Shown here one piece after another: positions 1-8,545 of a DNA stretch of 64,000 nt. Position 1 is the first letter of the stretch; each line of letters begins with the position of its first letter. The notes below the pieces were generated by a model. The model worked only from the letters and a program-made list of their open reading frames with translations. It did not search any database and was not told where the DNA came from. The DNA is taken from contig JADJLM010000001.1 of NCBI GenBank assembly GCA_016710135.1, positions 310,001-374,000 on the forward strand, given 5' to 3'. Origin of the DNA: Nitrosomonas sp. (lineage in GTDB: Bacteria; Pseudomonadota; Gammaproteobacteria; Burkholderiales; Nitrosomonadaceae). Made by a program: the position numbers and the translations under genes.

Positions 1-705
1 GTGTGTATGATGATTTGAATTGCCGCTGGATAATAATTCTTCTTTTAACCAAGCTTGAACATCAGGCTTTTTTGTAGAGAATAATCCCAAGCTCAACAGC
101 TTAGTTGCTTCTATTTCTCCTTGCTTTACTTTCCATTGGGCTGCTGTGGGGTTTATTTGCTTTAAGCGCTGTTGAAGTGCTTGTTGAGCATCAGGTGTGA
201 TTAGGTCAGTTTTGGTAAGAAGTAAGCAATCGGCGACCGCAGCCTGCTTGATTGCCTCAAAATAATGATCAAGTGTTTGATTACCATTGGCCATATCGAT
301 TGTCGTAACGATACCATCGAGCCTGTAGCGTTGCGTCAATTGAGAATCCATCATTAAGGTATGAATAATTGGAGCAGGGTCAGCTAACCCGGTTGTCTCA
401 ATCAGAACCCGATTAAATTGACGCTTGCCATTGCGAGCAAATCGCCAAGTAATATCACGTAAGGTTTTAGTTAGATCTCCTCGAATCGTACAACAGAGGC
501 AGCCACTGCTCATTTCTTGAATTATATTTTCCTTACTATAAGTAACCAAAAGGTGATCCAACGCGATTTCACCAAATTCATTAATGATGACTAACGTATC
601 AGCCATGGTGCCTTGCTGCATTATGTGGTTCAGTAAGGTGGTTTTTCCACTCCCTAAAAAACCGGTGAGGAGTGTTATCGGAATTAGTGTGGTGTTGTCA
701 GTCAT
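1..705 (-). CDS. COG0523 (CobW/ZigA-type) GTPase, 3' end beyond window
   Basis: The reading frame is open from an ATG at 705 to the left edge (235 codons), so the C-terminus is missing. Residues 15-22 form a P-loop (GFLGSGKT), and residues 69-72 are the CLCC metal-binding motif typical of the COG0523 family (CobW, ZigA, YjiA). The last visible residues are histidine-rich (NHHTH), as in members that handle zinc. These GTPases insert or deliver metal to client enzymes in the cytoplasm. It is the last visible gene of a minus-strand operon headed by a zinc-type TonB receptor and a Zur operator, so a zinc metallochaperone active under zinc starvation is the best inference. Cobalt or other metals cannot be excluded from sequence alone. 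Confidence 0.92.
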   Translation of the reverse strand, partial: MTDNTTLIPITLLTGFLGSGKTTLLNHIMQQGTMADTLVIINEFGEIALDHLLVTYSKENIIQEMSSGCLCCTIRGDLTKTLRDITWRFARNGKRQFNRVLIETTGLADPAPIIHTLMMDSQLTQRYRLDGIVTTIDMANGNQTLDHYFEAIKQAAVADCLLLTKTDLITPDAQQALQQRLKQINPTAAQWKVKQGEIEATKLLSLGLFSTKKPDVQAWLKEELLSSGNSNHHTH

Positions 706-743
706 GATCAACTCGAAATTGAGATCGTATCGTTATCTTTCAA

Positions 744-1529
744 TCAAGGGATTTCCTTTGCTTCAATGAGTTGAAATTGATTGTTTCCGATATGTTGAAG
801 TTTGGCTTGATAATAACTACCTAACGCTTTAACCCGTTGTAGAGTTAACAAACCAGTTTCTGCAACAAAAATTGAATGATCGATGAATCTATCAGCAGCA
901 GCAACAGCTAATTCGAATTGGTCGTGTTCAAGGCCGCGATTAAAAATGATGGAAATGGGAGATGTTGCAATTGATACAGAAACATCACTTTGTGGTTTGG
1001 TTTCAAATAACTTTAATTGAATTCGATAGGCACCCACGCTTCCATTTAAAGTATTGGATACATTGTAAATTGAGAAATTTAAATGCTCATGGAGTCCACC
1101 TTCATTATCGATTTCACCGATAATGGCTGACTTGTTATCTACCCCATCGGAACGAAATGAGATAATTTGATCTAGCGCGTCTTTTAGCTCAATTCTTTCT
1201 CCATTGGGTACTGTCGGTACCCACTCGCTACCATTCCAAAATAGCAATTGACCAACAGGCTGGAATTGAAGCCAGTTACCCGACGTGAAACTTCCTTTCG
1301 AAACATTAACATCTACGCCAGGATTTTCAGTATTGAAATTACCTCCTGGGAGATCGCTGAAATCAGATTCAAATGAATGACTATTTAAAAAAATCTCCGC
1401 TCCGATTTTCCAGGGCTGTATATCTCCTTCATGTTGATCTTGGTCATGATTATCTGCTGCAAAAACTGATGAAACAAAAGAACCGAATAATAGTAAGGCA
1501 ATAAAATGTAATTTAAATGTTTTAAACAT
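744..1529 (-). CDS. Secreted protein of unknown function in the Zur operon (short paralog)
   Basis: I chose the ATG at 1529 over an upstream one at 1589 because a strong AAGGAG lies just ahead of it and a clean signal peptide follows (MFKTFKLHFIALLLF, cleavage after SVFA). The mature protein begins with a His/Asp-rich patch (NHDQDQHEGD). It carries DLPGGNFNTENPG, LHEHL, GAYRIQL and FNRGLEHDQFELA, all with counterparts in the protein encoded next upstream (LPGGDFKTRNPG, LHTHL, GAYLIEL, LNAGLDTHQFATA). The C-terminal about 40 residues (TGLLTLQ, YQAKLQ, GNNQF) also match the end of that paralog. No enzyme motif is visible. Location and His-rich segments suggest extracytoplasmic zinc binding, but this is inference. 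Confidence 0.85.
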   Translation of the reverse strand: MFKTFKLHFIALLLFGSFVSSVFAADNHDQDQHEGDIQPWKIGAEIFLNSHSFESDFSDLPGGNFNTENPGVDVNVSKGSFTSGNWLQFQPVGQLLFWNGSEWVPTVPNGERIELKDALDQIISFRSDGVDNKSAIIGEIDNEGGLHEHLNFSIYNVSNTLNGSVGAYRIQLKLFETKPQSDVSVSIATSPISIIFNRGLEHDQFELAVAAADRFIDHSIFVAETGLLTLQRVKALGSYYQAKLQHIGNNQFQLIEAKEIP

Positions 1530-1572
1530 GCTTAGTCTCCTTGTAGGATTAGTGATAAGTTTAATAAAAGAG

Positions 1573-2955
1573 TTAGTTAAAAATTCCATTGATTTCTTCC
1601 AAATGAATCACATCAAACTCGTTGTTGCCTCGGCTCTGTAATGTTGCTTTAAAATATTTGTCCTTAATAAGTACCGATGGAATTACTAAGACCCCGGTAA
1701 TTTCGTCATATTGAGCCGGAGTTGCGTAACGAGCTTTATCCAGTATCAACGATTCGATGACTAGGGTCTGTGTTTGCTGCGCTATCAATTGCGCGCGAAA
1801 ATGTTGATCTCCGACGCGGATATCATTTAGCGTGAGGGTGCCAGTGCGGTGATCATAGATTGCTGCTAAATTGAGGGCGGTTGCAGGTGCATCGACAGGA
1901 ATATTGCATAGACGCAGTGTGCAAAGTGTTTTTGCCAGGAACGCATCATTGCGAGTAATAAAGCCGTCTTTATCAACATCGAAGGCGCGATTTTTTGTAT
2001 TCAGTAATTCATTGTTTTGTGCGGACAATAAAATTAAGGCGACATCAATACGATCGACATCATTATCTAAATCAACATCGCCAGGAATTGAAATGGGCAG
2101 AATGGGTTCGAGTGGCGGGTCAATATTGGTTTGATTTTCCGTCAAGGTGATTAAAGCAGTTGCAAATTGATGCGTATCTAAACCAGCATTTAGTAGTACG
2201 AGGAATGGTTCAGAAGGAAAGAAGCGCGCATTGGAAAGTAATTGTAGCTCAATCAGATATGCGCCGATGGGACCACCAATTTGATTGAGTTGATCCTCCA
2301 GAAAGAAGCTTAAATGCGTATGTAGAATACCGACAGTATTGGTAATATCGACAACGAGTTCTTTTCTACCCTGTATCCCTGCACCTGTAAAAAGCGTACT
2401 GCCATCAATACCAAAGCTTTTATCACTAAAGCAAATTAACTGTCCTGCACAGTTTGAAAAATCATTGAGGATGTCTCTACTGGCTTCCAATCCGCCAAAT
2501 AGACGAATTTGTACCTGCGGCGGCGCATCATGCCAGGCGGATAGGCCTGGATCCCAATATTTCAGTTTTCCTATTGCACGATAACTGATCAATTCATTGG
2601 GTAATAACGAATTTTGGATCGATTGAAATCCAGGATTCCGGGTTTTGAAATCACCTCCAGGTAAATCCTTAAAATCTGCTGGGAAAATGAGTTTTCCTGT
2701 TGCTGCCTCGATGGGAAGAGATCCAGTTGGTAATTGAAGTGAGTCCAGTAAGTGATCCAAATCGCAGCCTACAATACCCGGTGTGCGGCAGTATCCAGCA
2801 AATAAGGCGTTTCCTTGTCCCCAAACTTCGATATCGAGATGCTGGGCATGGATAGATAGGCTAACAATCACGAGAGCGATCAGCAATTTTAGTCGCAATA
2901 AAAAGTGAATAGCCCTTATTCTTAGTTGATTTGATTGTGCTATGAACATCATCAT
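1573..2955 (-). CDS. Secreted protein with dockerin-like Ca-binding segment in the Zur operon (long paralog)
   Basis: This 460-residue protein has a hydrophobic N-terminal signal segment (LLIALVIVSLSIHA). Its first part contains the same module as the downstream paralog (LPGGDFKTRNPG, LHTHLSFF, GAYLIEL, LNAGLDTHQFA). Around residues 290-355 there is a dockerin/EF-hand-like segment: a GDVDLDNDVDRID loop and a DVDKDGFITRND loop, each with the D-x-D-x-D/N-G spacing of calcium sites. A C-terminal beta-rich unit then occurs twice (TGTLTLNDIRVGDQHFRA and TGVLVIPSVLIKDKYFKA, ending in GNNEF). The gene starts three bases after the receptor stop codon, without a clear ribosome site, suggesting translational coupling. 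Function unknown. Confidence 0.85.
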   Translation of the reverse strand: MMMFIAQSNQLRIRAIHFLLRLKLLIALVIVSLSIHAQHLDIEVWGQGNALFAGYCRTPGIVGCDLDHLLDSLQLPTGSLPIEAATGKLIFPADFKDLPGGDFKTRNPGFQSIQNSLLPNELISYRAIGKLKYWDPGLSAWHDAPPQVQIRLFGGLEASRDILNDFSNCAGQLICFSDKSFGIDGSTLFTGAGIQGRKELVVDITNTVGILHTHLSFFLEDQLNQIGGPIGAYLIELQLLSNARFFPSEPFLVLLNAGLDTHQFATALITLTENQTNIDPPLEPILPISIPGDVDLDNDVDRIDVALILLSAQNNELLNTKNRAFDVDKDGFITRNDAFLAKTLCTLRLCNIPVDAPATALNLAAIYDHRTGTLTLNDIRVGDQHFRAQLIAQQTQTLVIESLILDKARYATPAQYDEITGVLVIPSVLIKDKYFKATLQSRGNNEFDVIHLEEINGIFN

Positions 2956-2958
2956 GCT

Positions 2959-5271
2959 TTAGAATCCGGCGCGTAATCCCAATACAAAACTGCGTCCTGG
3001 TTCAGGTGCAAAGCTTCGTAAAAAAGAGACTGAATTACGGATTTCTTCATTGAGTAAGTTATAGCCTTTAGCAAAGAACCATAATTCACCCCATCTATCT
3101 ACGGTTAGTTGATAATCAGCAGATAAAGTTAATAAATGATAGCCACGAGTAGGTGCCTCATGGAGGCCAGGGTGATTCTGTACTTCCGCGTGTGTGTAGC
3201 GCAGCGTACTGCTCCATCGATTATTGCTGAGATTTAGCTCAATGCCATAGCGCAAGGGTGGCATGCGCGGCACGTCATCTCGATCTCCTTGAGTGAATTG
3301 CCCTCGCACATAATCTGAAAATAAGCTGAGTAATACCTTATGGCCGCGTGGAAATTGATATATTGTCGTATCCAATTTTGATTCAAAGCCAGCAAATTTT
3401 GCATGTCGCTGATCGTATGCATAGATGGGTACACAATCTGCATCACTTACGCAACGTTGACGAATTACCTCATTGTCGATTTCATATACCAGCCCAGTAT
3501 TGCGCAGATAAATAAAATGATCAGTCTGATTATAGTAGCCGTTGATACGAGCACTTATATGAGATGATTTCCAGTCAAAAGCGAAATCGATCATATTAAC
3601 GGTCTCGTTCTTTAGTTTTGTATTACCAATTTCAAAGTTACGTGTTGCTAAGTGGGGACCAAGTGACAGTAATTCTTGAATATCTGGAGAACGTTTGGCA
3701 CGATTAAGTGATAGGACGATAGCAAGATCATTAGCAGGGTTCCACTGCAAAGCGGAAGAAGCGGATATGGCACGATACTCTAGTTCTTCAGGTAACGGAA
3801 CGGGAGGAAGGGCACTACCTCGTAATTTTAATTCATTAGCCTCAGGATTGACTTGAGAGTGCTCTATTCGCAATCCTCCTTTAAGTACCCAGTTATTCCA
3901 GGCATAGTTCTGCAGGGTATAGAAGCCAAATGAATCTTGGCGAGTTTCAGGAACGAATTTTTCTACACCCAACGCTGAGAAATTCCGATTAAACCACTGC
4001 GTTCCTAGTTTTCCAGTACCCTTTTCTAACCAGCGATGGGTTAATTCAATACGGCCTTCGCCTACTTTGTTTTTGAATTGAGTGAATGGTATACCCCCTT
4101 CATTCTCGGTATGCTGATAATCAACTAAGCCATATCGGAAATGGATACTTTCGACTCTAGGCATCGGTTCAAACCATTCATATTTGAAATCATATCGGGT
4201 CTGCTGTTGAGAGATTCGGATATGGGGAAATAAGGCTTGATGACCAAAGATATCTTGGAACCCAGTCAAGTCCTTAATACGAGGGAGGATAGTCTCAAGG
4301 CCGTGGAGATTGTTGGGGTCTAGATGGTGATTACCTCCTGGGACACCATAATGGTTATCAGTATGGCTAATGGAAAAGCCTGCTATTGCACTATCGCCAA
4401 GCCAAGATGCGCCAATATAACCTCCGGAGCCCTGACTATCAGTATTGGGTATCTTTCCAGCACTGTTTTGTATATTCGAGAGACCAAATTGTTGTTTAAC
4501 ATAATCTTCGTCAATCGCTTTGCCTGGAATCTGAGTATCGTCGCGCTTTCGAAAGAACCCCCCTAAATTCAGTGCAAATGCATCTTTTCCTAAATTCAAC
4601 TTAATGGCCGAATGAGTGCCATTTCCATTGGTATCGTAGCGAGTTTCAGTTGAACCTTTAATACGATTTTTAGGGGCTTGATCGGGGATGCGAAAGTCTT
4701 TGACGTCGATGATTCCTCCAATTGCGCTACTTCCATAGCGAATGGTTTCCGGACCTCTTATGACAGTAATTTCCTCGGCGAATATCGTATCAACTGCTAC
4801 CGCATGATCAGGGCTTAAGCTAGAAGCGTCATGTGTTCCGATTCCATTTTGAAGCATCCTAACTCTAGATCCGCTAAAACCACGAATGACAGGAATACCT
4901 ACCCCTGAACCAAATGAGGCATTACTTACGCCTAGCTCTTCTTGAAGCGTATGACCAAGCGTGTCGCTAAGTTGCCTCCGCAAATTTTTACCCTTGAGAT
5001 GCGTTGTGCTTGATATGGGATTTTCTTGTAATGAATTACCAATGACTTCGATGGGTTTGAGCGAAGTTATTGATCGATTACTAGCAGTTGCATCTATTTC
5101 TCCAGCGTTAGGCGGTAGTTTGAGTTGATTGGCTAATGCTTGCGATTGACTAACCATTAACATGATCGAAATTATTGTGTTGGATAGAATCTTATGAATG
5201 AGTTGATTTAGCCGAGACGGAATTCCAGTCAAAAAATGCTTGCAAAGTAAAGCATGCTGAATGTTGTGCAT
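2959..5271 (-). CDS. TonB-dependent outer-membrane receptor, probable zinc uptake (ZnuD-like)
   Basis: This 770-residue protein fits a TonB-dependent receptor. A long N-terminal signal region ends near QALA. The plug domain (GVGIPVIRGFSGSRVRMLQNG, then TVIRGPETIRYGSSAIGG) is followed by a 22-strand-type barrel, and the last residues (RSFVLGLRAGF) end in the aromatic residue expected of a barrel. A loop containing NHYGVPGGNHHLDPNN is His-rich, resembling the zinc-binding loop of ZnuD receptors. A Zur-type operator lies 40 bases upstream, and a COG0523 GTPase and two secreted proteins follow in the same operon. Zinc or a zinc complex is therefore the likely substrate (inference). No good Shine-Dalgarno precedes the ATG at 5271, so an internal start is possible. 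Confidence 0.9.
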   Translation of the reverse strand: MHNIQHALLCKHFLTGIPSRLNQLIHKILSNTIISIMLMVSQSQALANQLKLPPNAGEIDATASNRSITSLKPIEVIGNSLQENPISSTTHLKGKNLRRQLSDTLGHTLQEELGVSNASFGSGVGIPVIRGFSGSRVRMLQNGIGTHDASSLSPDHAVAVDTIFAEEITVIRGPETIRYGSSAIGGIIDVKDFRIPDQAPKNRIKGSTETRYDTNGNGTHSAIKLNLGKDAFALNLGGFFRKRDDTQIPGKAIDEDYVKQQFGLSNIQNSAGKIPNTDSQGSGGYIGASWLGDSAIAGFSISHTDNHYGVPGGNHHLDPNNLHGLETILPRIKDLTGFQDIFGHQALFPHIRISQQQTRYDFKYEWFEPMPRVESIHFRYGLVDYQHTENEGGIPFTQFKNKVGEGRIELTHRWLEKGTGKLGTQWFNRNFSALGVEKFVPETRQDSFGFYTLQNYAWNNWVLKGGLRIEHSQVNPEANELKLRGSALPPVPLPEELEYRAISASSALQWNPANDLAIVLSLNRAKRSPDIQELLSLGPHLATRNFEIGNTKLKNETVNMIDFAFDWKSSHISARINGYYNQTDHFIYLRNTGLVYEIDNEVIRQRCVSDADCVPIYAYDQRHAKFAGFESKLDTTIYQFPRGHKVLLSLFSDYVRGQFTQGDRDDVPRMPPLRYGIELNLSNNRWSSTLRYTHAEVQNHPGLHEAPTRGYHLLTLSADYQLTVDRWGELWFFAKGYNLLNEEIRNSVSFLRSFAPEPGRSFVLGLRAGF

Positions 5272-5310
5272 GTTTTTTCATTTTTTTTAAATGCAAGCAA
5301 GATAAATAAT

Positions 5311-5327
5311 ATGTTATATCATAACAT
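5311..5327. promoter_or_regulatory. Zur operator (zinc-uptake repressor box)
   Basis: The 17 bases ATGTTATATCATAACAT form a perfect inverted repeat around ATC (TGTTAT-ATC-ATAACA). This matches the proteobacterial Zur consensus, which has a TGTTATANTATAACA core. It sits about 40 bases upstream of the start codon of the TonB receptor on the minus strand, where it would overlap the promoter. By family knowledge, Zn-loaded Zur would repress the whole operon when zinc is plentiful. Confidence 0.85.
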
Positions 5328-5439
5328 TTATAAAATAATTAGCTATTGGTATTTTTAAAGATACAAACTAGCAGGGGCTATTTAATGAGCTGCTATGGCT
5401 CACTCGTGAGTTCATCAGGTTGTTTTTTTCAGTACCATT

Positions 5440-5577
5440 CAGATGGAGTTTGCAACCTTGGAATGGGTAGATTGGTTTAATAATCGCCGATTACTGGAGC
5501 CGATTGGGAATATTCCACCGGCTGAATTTGAAAAGGCACATTATTGCCAATTAGAGGAGTCAGCTAATGTGGCTTGA
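5440..5577 (+). pseudogene. IS3-family transposase (orfB) C-terminal remnant
   Basis: One frame reads QMEFATLEWVDWFNNRRLLE and then PIGNIPPAEFE up to a TGA at 5575. This is the conserved C-terminal end of IS3-family orfB integrases. Nothing upstream encodes the DDE core, so only the tail survives. The bases after the stop (to about 5620: CTCAAACTAAAAAGTTTCCGGAAAACC) look like the usual right end of such elements. No matching left end is visible nearby. Confidence 0.75.
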
Positions 5578-5820
5578 CTCAAACTAAAAAGTTTCCGGAA
5601 AACCCGGGGCGATTCACTGCATGAATCTGAAAAAAGCCGCCAACAGAATCTTCGTAGATCAACCATTAAGGGGGGGAGCAATCCGTCCAAATGTTGCATA
5701 AGGAAGGGAAAACTCCCCTAAAAAAGGAGAAAAACTTTACTTTCTACCAAGATGACGTGCAACCAGCGTCATTTGGAAATTTTTCTCTGCTATCACAGCA
5801 AATTTACGCAGCTATGCTGA
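5578..5820. other. Non-coding stretch between IS3 remnant and hsdM remnant
   Basis: The first about 45 bases look like the IS3 right end. Beyond that I see a purine-rich stretch (5690-5740) and no supportable gene, RNA or operator on either strand. It probably marks deletion scars between the two gene remnants. Confidence 0.4.
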
Positions 5821-6146
5821 GGTCTTTTTCTTCATGTTGAAGGGTAGGCTGGCCATAATGTAGTCGGCGCACAGATCCGAGTGCTGGTCACCGCTGAAAG
5901 TGTCGGTCGGGTTCCTTACTGGAGTCGAAGTTCATGCCGCGAATGGCCATGTTCATGGAGACGAGGCGCTATGGTAGCGAGGTTGACCTCTTGCCCACAA
6001 ACTGGAATCTAACCGATACGGCCACCGTGTTCTTCGACAAAGTGCTCGCTTTGCACAAAGAGACCGCCAAAGATACAGCAGGGATCGTAGGCGTGGCTTT
6101 GGAAAGGTTCGAGCATTTCAACGATGAGCTTTTTGGACATGGAGAT
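5821..6146 (-). pseudogene. Decayed type I restriction methylase (hsdM) fragment
   Basis: Read on the minus strand, 6146 to 5821 encodes pieces of a HsdM N6-adenine methylase in shifting frames. In order they are LIVEMLEPFQ, YDPCC, GGLFVQSEHFVEEHGGRIG followed by a stop, NMAIRGMNFDSS, and DTFSGDQHSDLCADYIMASLPFN. In intact HsdM these correspond to the SAM-binding DPCCGSGG motif and the catalytic NPPF motif. Here both are damaged (DPCCIFGG and SLPF), and there is an in-frame stop plus at least two frameshifts. No hsdS or hsdR is nearby. Because motif residues are substituted, this is real decay and not just base-calling error. Confidence 0.75.
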
Positions 6147-6351
6147 TGTGAGGGCTATCTACCGTAATGAAATGATGACAGTAAGCATGATGTGGCTAAT
6201 GTTTTCAAAGCCTATCGAATGTGATGGCATTTTATGACACTCTGCTTGTATTCTAACAGGTTTGACAATCGCACAAGCCTAGGATAACTTGGATTCCTAC
6301 CTTTGTGGTAGAGGGCAGTTATCAATCCCATTCTGAAAACTTTAATCAACC

Positions 6352-8091
6352 ATGACTTATCTTTGTAATCAGCCCGATGCATTTGTAGACGAGATGATCC
6401 AAGGATTTGCCGCAGCGCATCGCGATCTCATTGTTGCAGTCGACGGCGGTGTGGTGCGTCGTCACCCAGCAGAACCCGGACAGGTAGTTGTTGTCATCGG
6501 CGGGGGTTCTGGCCATTATCCAGCGTTTGGAGGATTGGTAGGATCTGGGTTGGCACATGGTGCTGCAATGGGTAATGTGTTTGCATCTCCTTCTGCACAG
6601 CAAATCTATCATGTTGCGCTGGCTGCGCATGCAGGGGGTGGCATTATGTTCTGCTTGGCCAATTATGCAGGTGATGTGCTCAATTTCAATCAGGCACAAG
6701 CGCGTTTGCAAGCACAGGGAATCGATGTGCTTGCAGTGGTGGTGACCGATGATATTGCCTCAGCACCATTAGCGGAGCATCCGCTACGTCGCGGTATTGC
6801 CGGAGCATTACCGGTATTCAAGGTAGCAGCCGCAGCGGCTGATAGGGGAAAATCGTTAGATGAAGTGTGTCGCATTGCCAATGAAGCTAATGCGCGTGTT
6901 CGTACCTTGGGCGTGGCATTTTCTGGTTGTACACTCCCCGGTGCTCAAAAACCGCTATTTTATGTCGAGCACGGAAAGTTGGCGGTTGGTATGGGAATCC
7001 ATGGGGAACCAGGTCTCTATCAGCAGGAGGCGCTTCTAGCCGATGATCTGGCTGAAATGCTAGTCGAGAAGTTGCTGCAGGATATTTCACCGGCTGGCGA
7101 TCTGCCTAAAGGTACCCGTATCAGTGTGCTATTGAACAGTTTGGGTAGCGTAGCGCAGGAAGAATTGTTTGTCGTTTATCGCAAGGTTGATCAGTTATTG
7201 CACAGCCGTGGATTGATTATCGTTGAACCGGTGGTCGATCGTGTTATTACCAGCTTTGATATGGCAGGTATTTCATTGACATTATTCTGGCTGAGTGATG
7301 AACTCGAAACTTATTGGAGAGCCCCAACTGATACGCCTGCTTTTAAGCGGGGCGCTATTTCACGATCTGCACTAGCGACCGATGCTGTAATGATTGCGCA
7401 GGCTGCAGTGGTCAGCCAGTCGGTGACCCCGGGTTCTTATGCTTCACAACGGATTGCAGCGATCATGCTGGAGATTTTTGTATCGGCCAAGAAAATCATT
7501 GAAGCGCAACAGGAAGAACTTGGGCGTTTGGATGCCGTGGCGGGTGATGGTGATCATGGTATCGGTATGCTCAGAGGAGTATCAGCAGCGCTTGATGCTG
7601 CCCAAGGAGCTCACGATGCACAGGCAGGTGCAGACACATTGTTGACGTTGGCTGGCGAAGCTTGGGCTGCGCGTGCTGGAGGTACGTCAGGCGCATTGTG
7701 GGGCGTCATGCTGAGCACACTGGGGCATGAATTGGGCGATACCGACGCACCTGACCTCACTATGGTTGCAAGCGGTGTCGCTGCTGCGCTGCGCGAAGTA
7801 GTGCAATGCGGAAAAGCCCAGCTTGGTGATAAGACGATTGTGGATGTGTTGCAGCCTTTCTCTGCGAAACTTGATCAAGCGACAGCACGAGGCGTCTCAG
7901 TGGCGACTGCGTGGCAAGATGCCGCTGATATTGCGAATACGGCTGCGCAACGAACCCAGGATTTACTGCCGCGAATTGGTCGCGCGCGTCCTCACGCAGA
8001 AAAGAGCATCGGCACACCTGATCCTGGCGCTATTTCATTGGCGATGATGATCACCGCAGCGGGTGAAGTGATCCGCAGGCATTGTGTCTAA
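6352..8091 (+). CDS. Dihydroxyacetone kinase, DhaK-DhaL fusion
   Basis: This 579-residue protein joins a DhaK domain (about residues 1-330) to a DhaL domain (about 365-579), the layout of single-chain ATP-dependent dihydroxyacetone kinases. The DhaK part shows GGGSGHYPAF, and near residue 216 GIHGEPG with the histidine that binds dihydroxyacetone covalently. The DhaL part has the Mg-ATP motif GDGDHG. It phosphorylates dihydroxyacetone or a related ketose in the cytoplasm. The coding sequence looks richer in G and C, and in GCG/CTG codons, than its neighbours. It follows an IS remnant and an hsdM remnant, which suggests horizontal acquisition. A related triose or tetrulose substrate is possible. 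Confidence 0.9.
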   Translation: MTYLCNQPDAFVDEMIQGFAAAHRDLIVAVDGGVVRRHPAEPGQVVVVIGGGSGHYPAFGGLVGSGLAHGAAMGNVFASPSAQQIYHVALAAHAGGGIMFCLANYAGDVLNFNQAQARLQAQGIDVLAVVVTDDIASAPLAEHPLRRGIAGALPVFKVAAAAADRGKSLDEVCRIANEANARVRTLGVAFSGCTLPGAQKPLFYVEHGKLAVGMGIHGEPGLYQQEALLADDLAEMLVEKLLQDISPAGDLPKGTRISVLLNSLGSVAQEELFVVYRKVDQLLHSRGLIIVEPVVDRVITSFDMAGISLTLFWLSDELETYWRAPTDTPAFKRGAISRSALATDAVMIAQAAVVSQSVTPGSYASQRIAAIMLEIFVSAKKIIEAQQEELGRLDAVAGDGDHGIGMLRGVSAALDAAQGAHDAQAGADTLLTLAGEAWAARAGGTSGALWGVMLSTLGHELGDTDAPDLTMVASGVAAALREVVQCGKAQLGDKTIVDVLQPFSAKLDQATARGVSVATAWQDAADIANTAAQRTQDLLPRIGRARPHAEKSIGTPDPGAISLAMMITAAGEVIRRHCV

Positions 8092-8129
8092 ATTGTTTTT
8101 GAGCAGAAACGCGATAGATCTTTTGGAGT

Positions 8130-8153
8130 ATCTTGTTTCTTACCAAACAAGAT
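8130..8153 (+). terminator. Inverted repeat after dihydroxyacetone kinase, possible terminator
   Basis: ATCTTGTTT and AAACAAGAT form a perfect 9-bp stem around a 6-base loop, 39 bases after the kinase stop. There is no clean T-run behind it, so intrinsic termination is only possible. Confidence 0.4.
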
Positions 8154-8200
8154 GAGCATTATTTAGGTATCTTCACTGTGTTAATTGGGAGAGGGGCTCT

Positions 8201-8497
8201 ATGTCATTTCCAGATAATCTAAGTGTTATCACGTGTCGATGTGTTCTTGAAGCCAAAAAACCGGTGTTGTTTGTTTCACATTCAGGTGGTGATTGGCAAA
8301 TGTATTGCGACGATGCGAACCACGACTTCGAAGATGAAGAGGCAATAAAAAGTGAATTGATTGTGGTCCATGTTGCTCATCTTGTGGCACAAGACGCAAC
8401 ATTAAACGATATCGCAGATTTACCGGTTGATATGGGTGCTGAGCGTTCACAAATTAGTGGTTCTTGGATCCGTTTTGAAAATACTGATGAAGTGTAA
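8201..8497 (+). CDS. Small conserved-looking protein of unknown function
   Basis: This 98-residue cytoplasmic acidic protein has no signal peptide or membrane segment. It contains a GDWQMYCDD stretch and ends with GSWIRFENTDEV. A GGGAGAGGGGC purine run precedes the ATG and may serve for initiation. A general resemblance to small immunity-type proteins (VLEAKKPVLFVSHSGGDW, then a His-rich VVHVAHLV) is too weak to name a family. It lies alone between the dihydroxyacetone kinase and a convergent YiiX-like gene. Confidence 0.6.
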   Translation: MSFPDNLSVITCRCVLEAKKPVLFVSHSGGDWQMYCDDANHDFEDEEAIKSELIVVHVAHLVAQDATLNDIADLPVDMGAERSQISGSWIRFENTDEV

Positions 8498-8545
8498 CGG
8501 CATTTGTTAACTTCCCTAGCGCTGACCTCTTTGGCCGTTGCTTAT

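Noticed and set aside
5934..6167. 77-codon plus-strand frame upstream of the dihydroxyacetone kinase
   Set aside because: The minus strand of the same stretch encodes recognisable hsdM motifs; the plus frame is its shadow.
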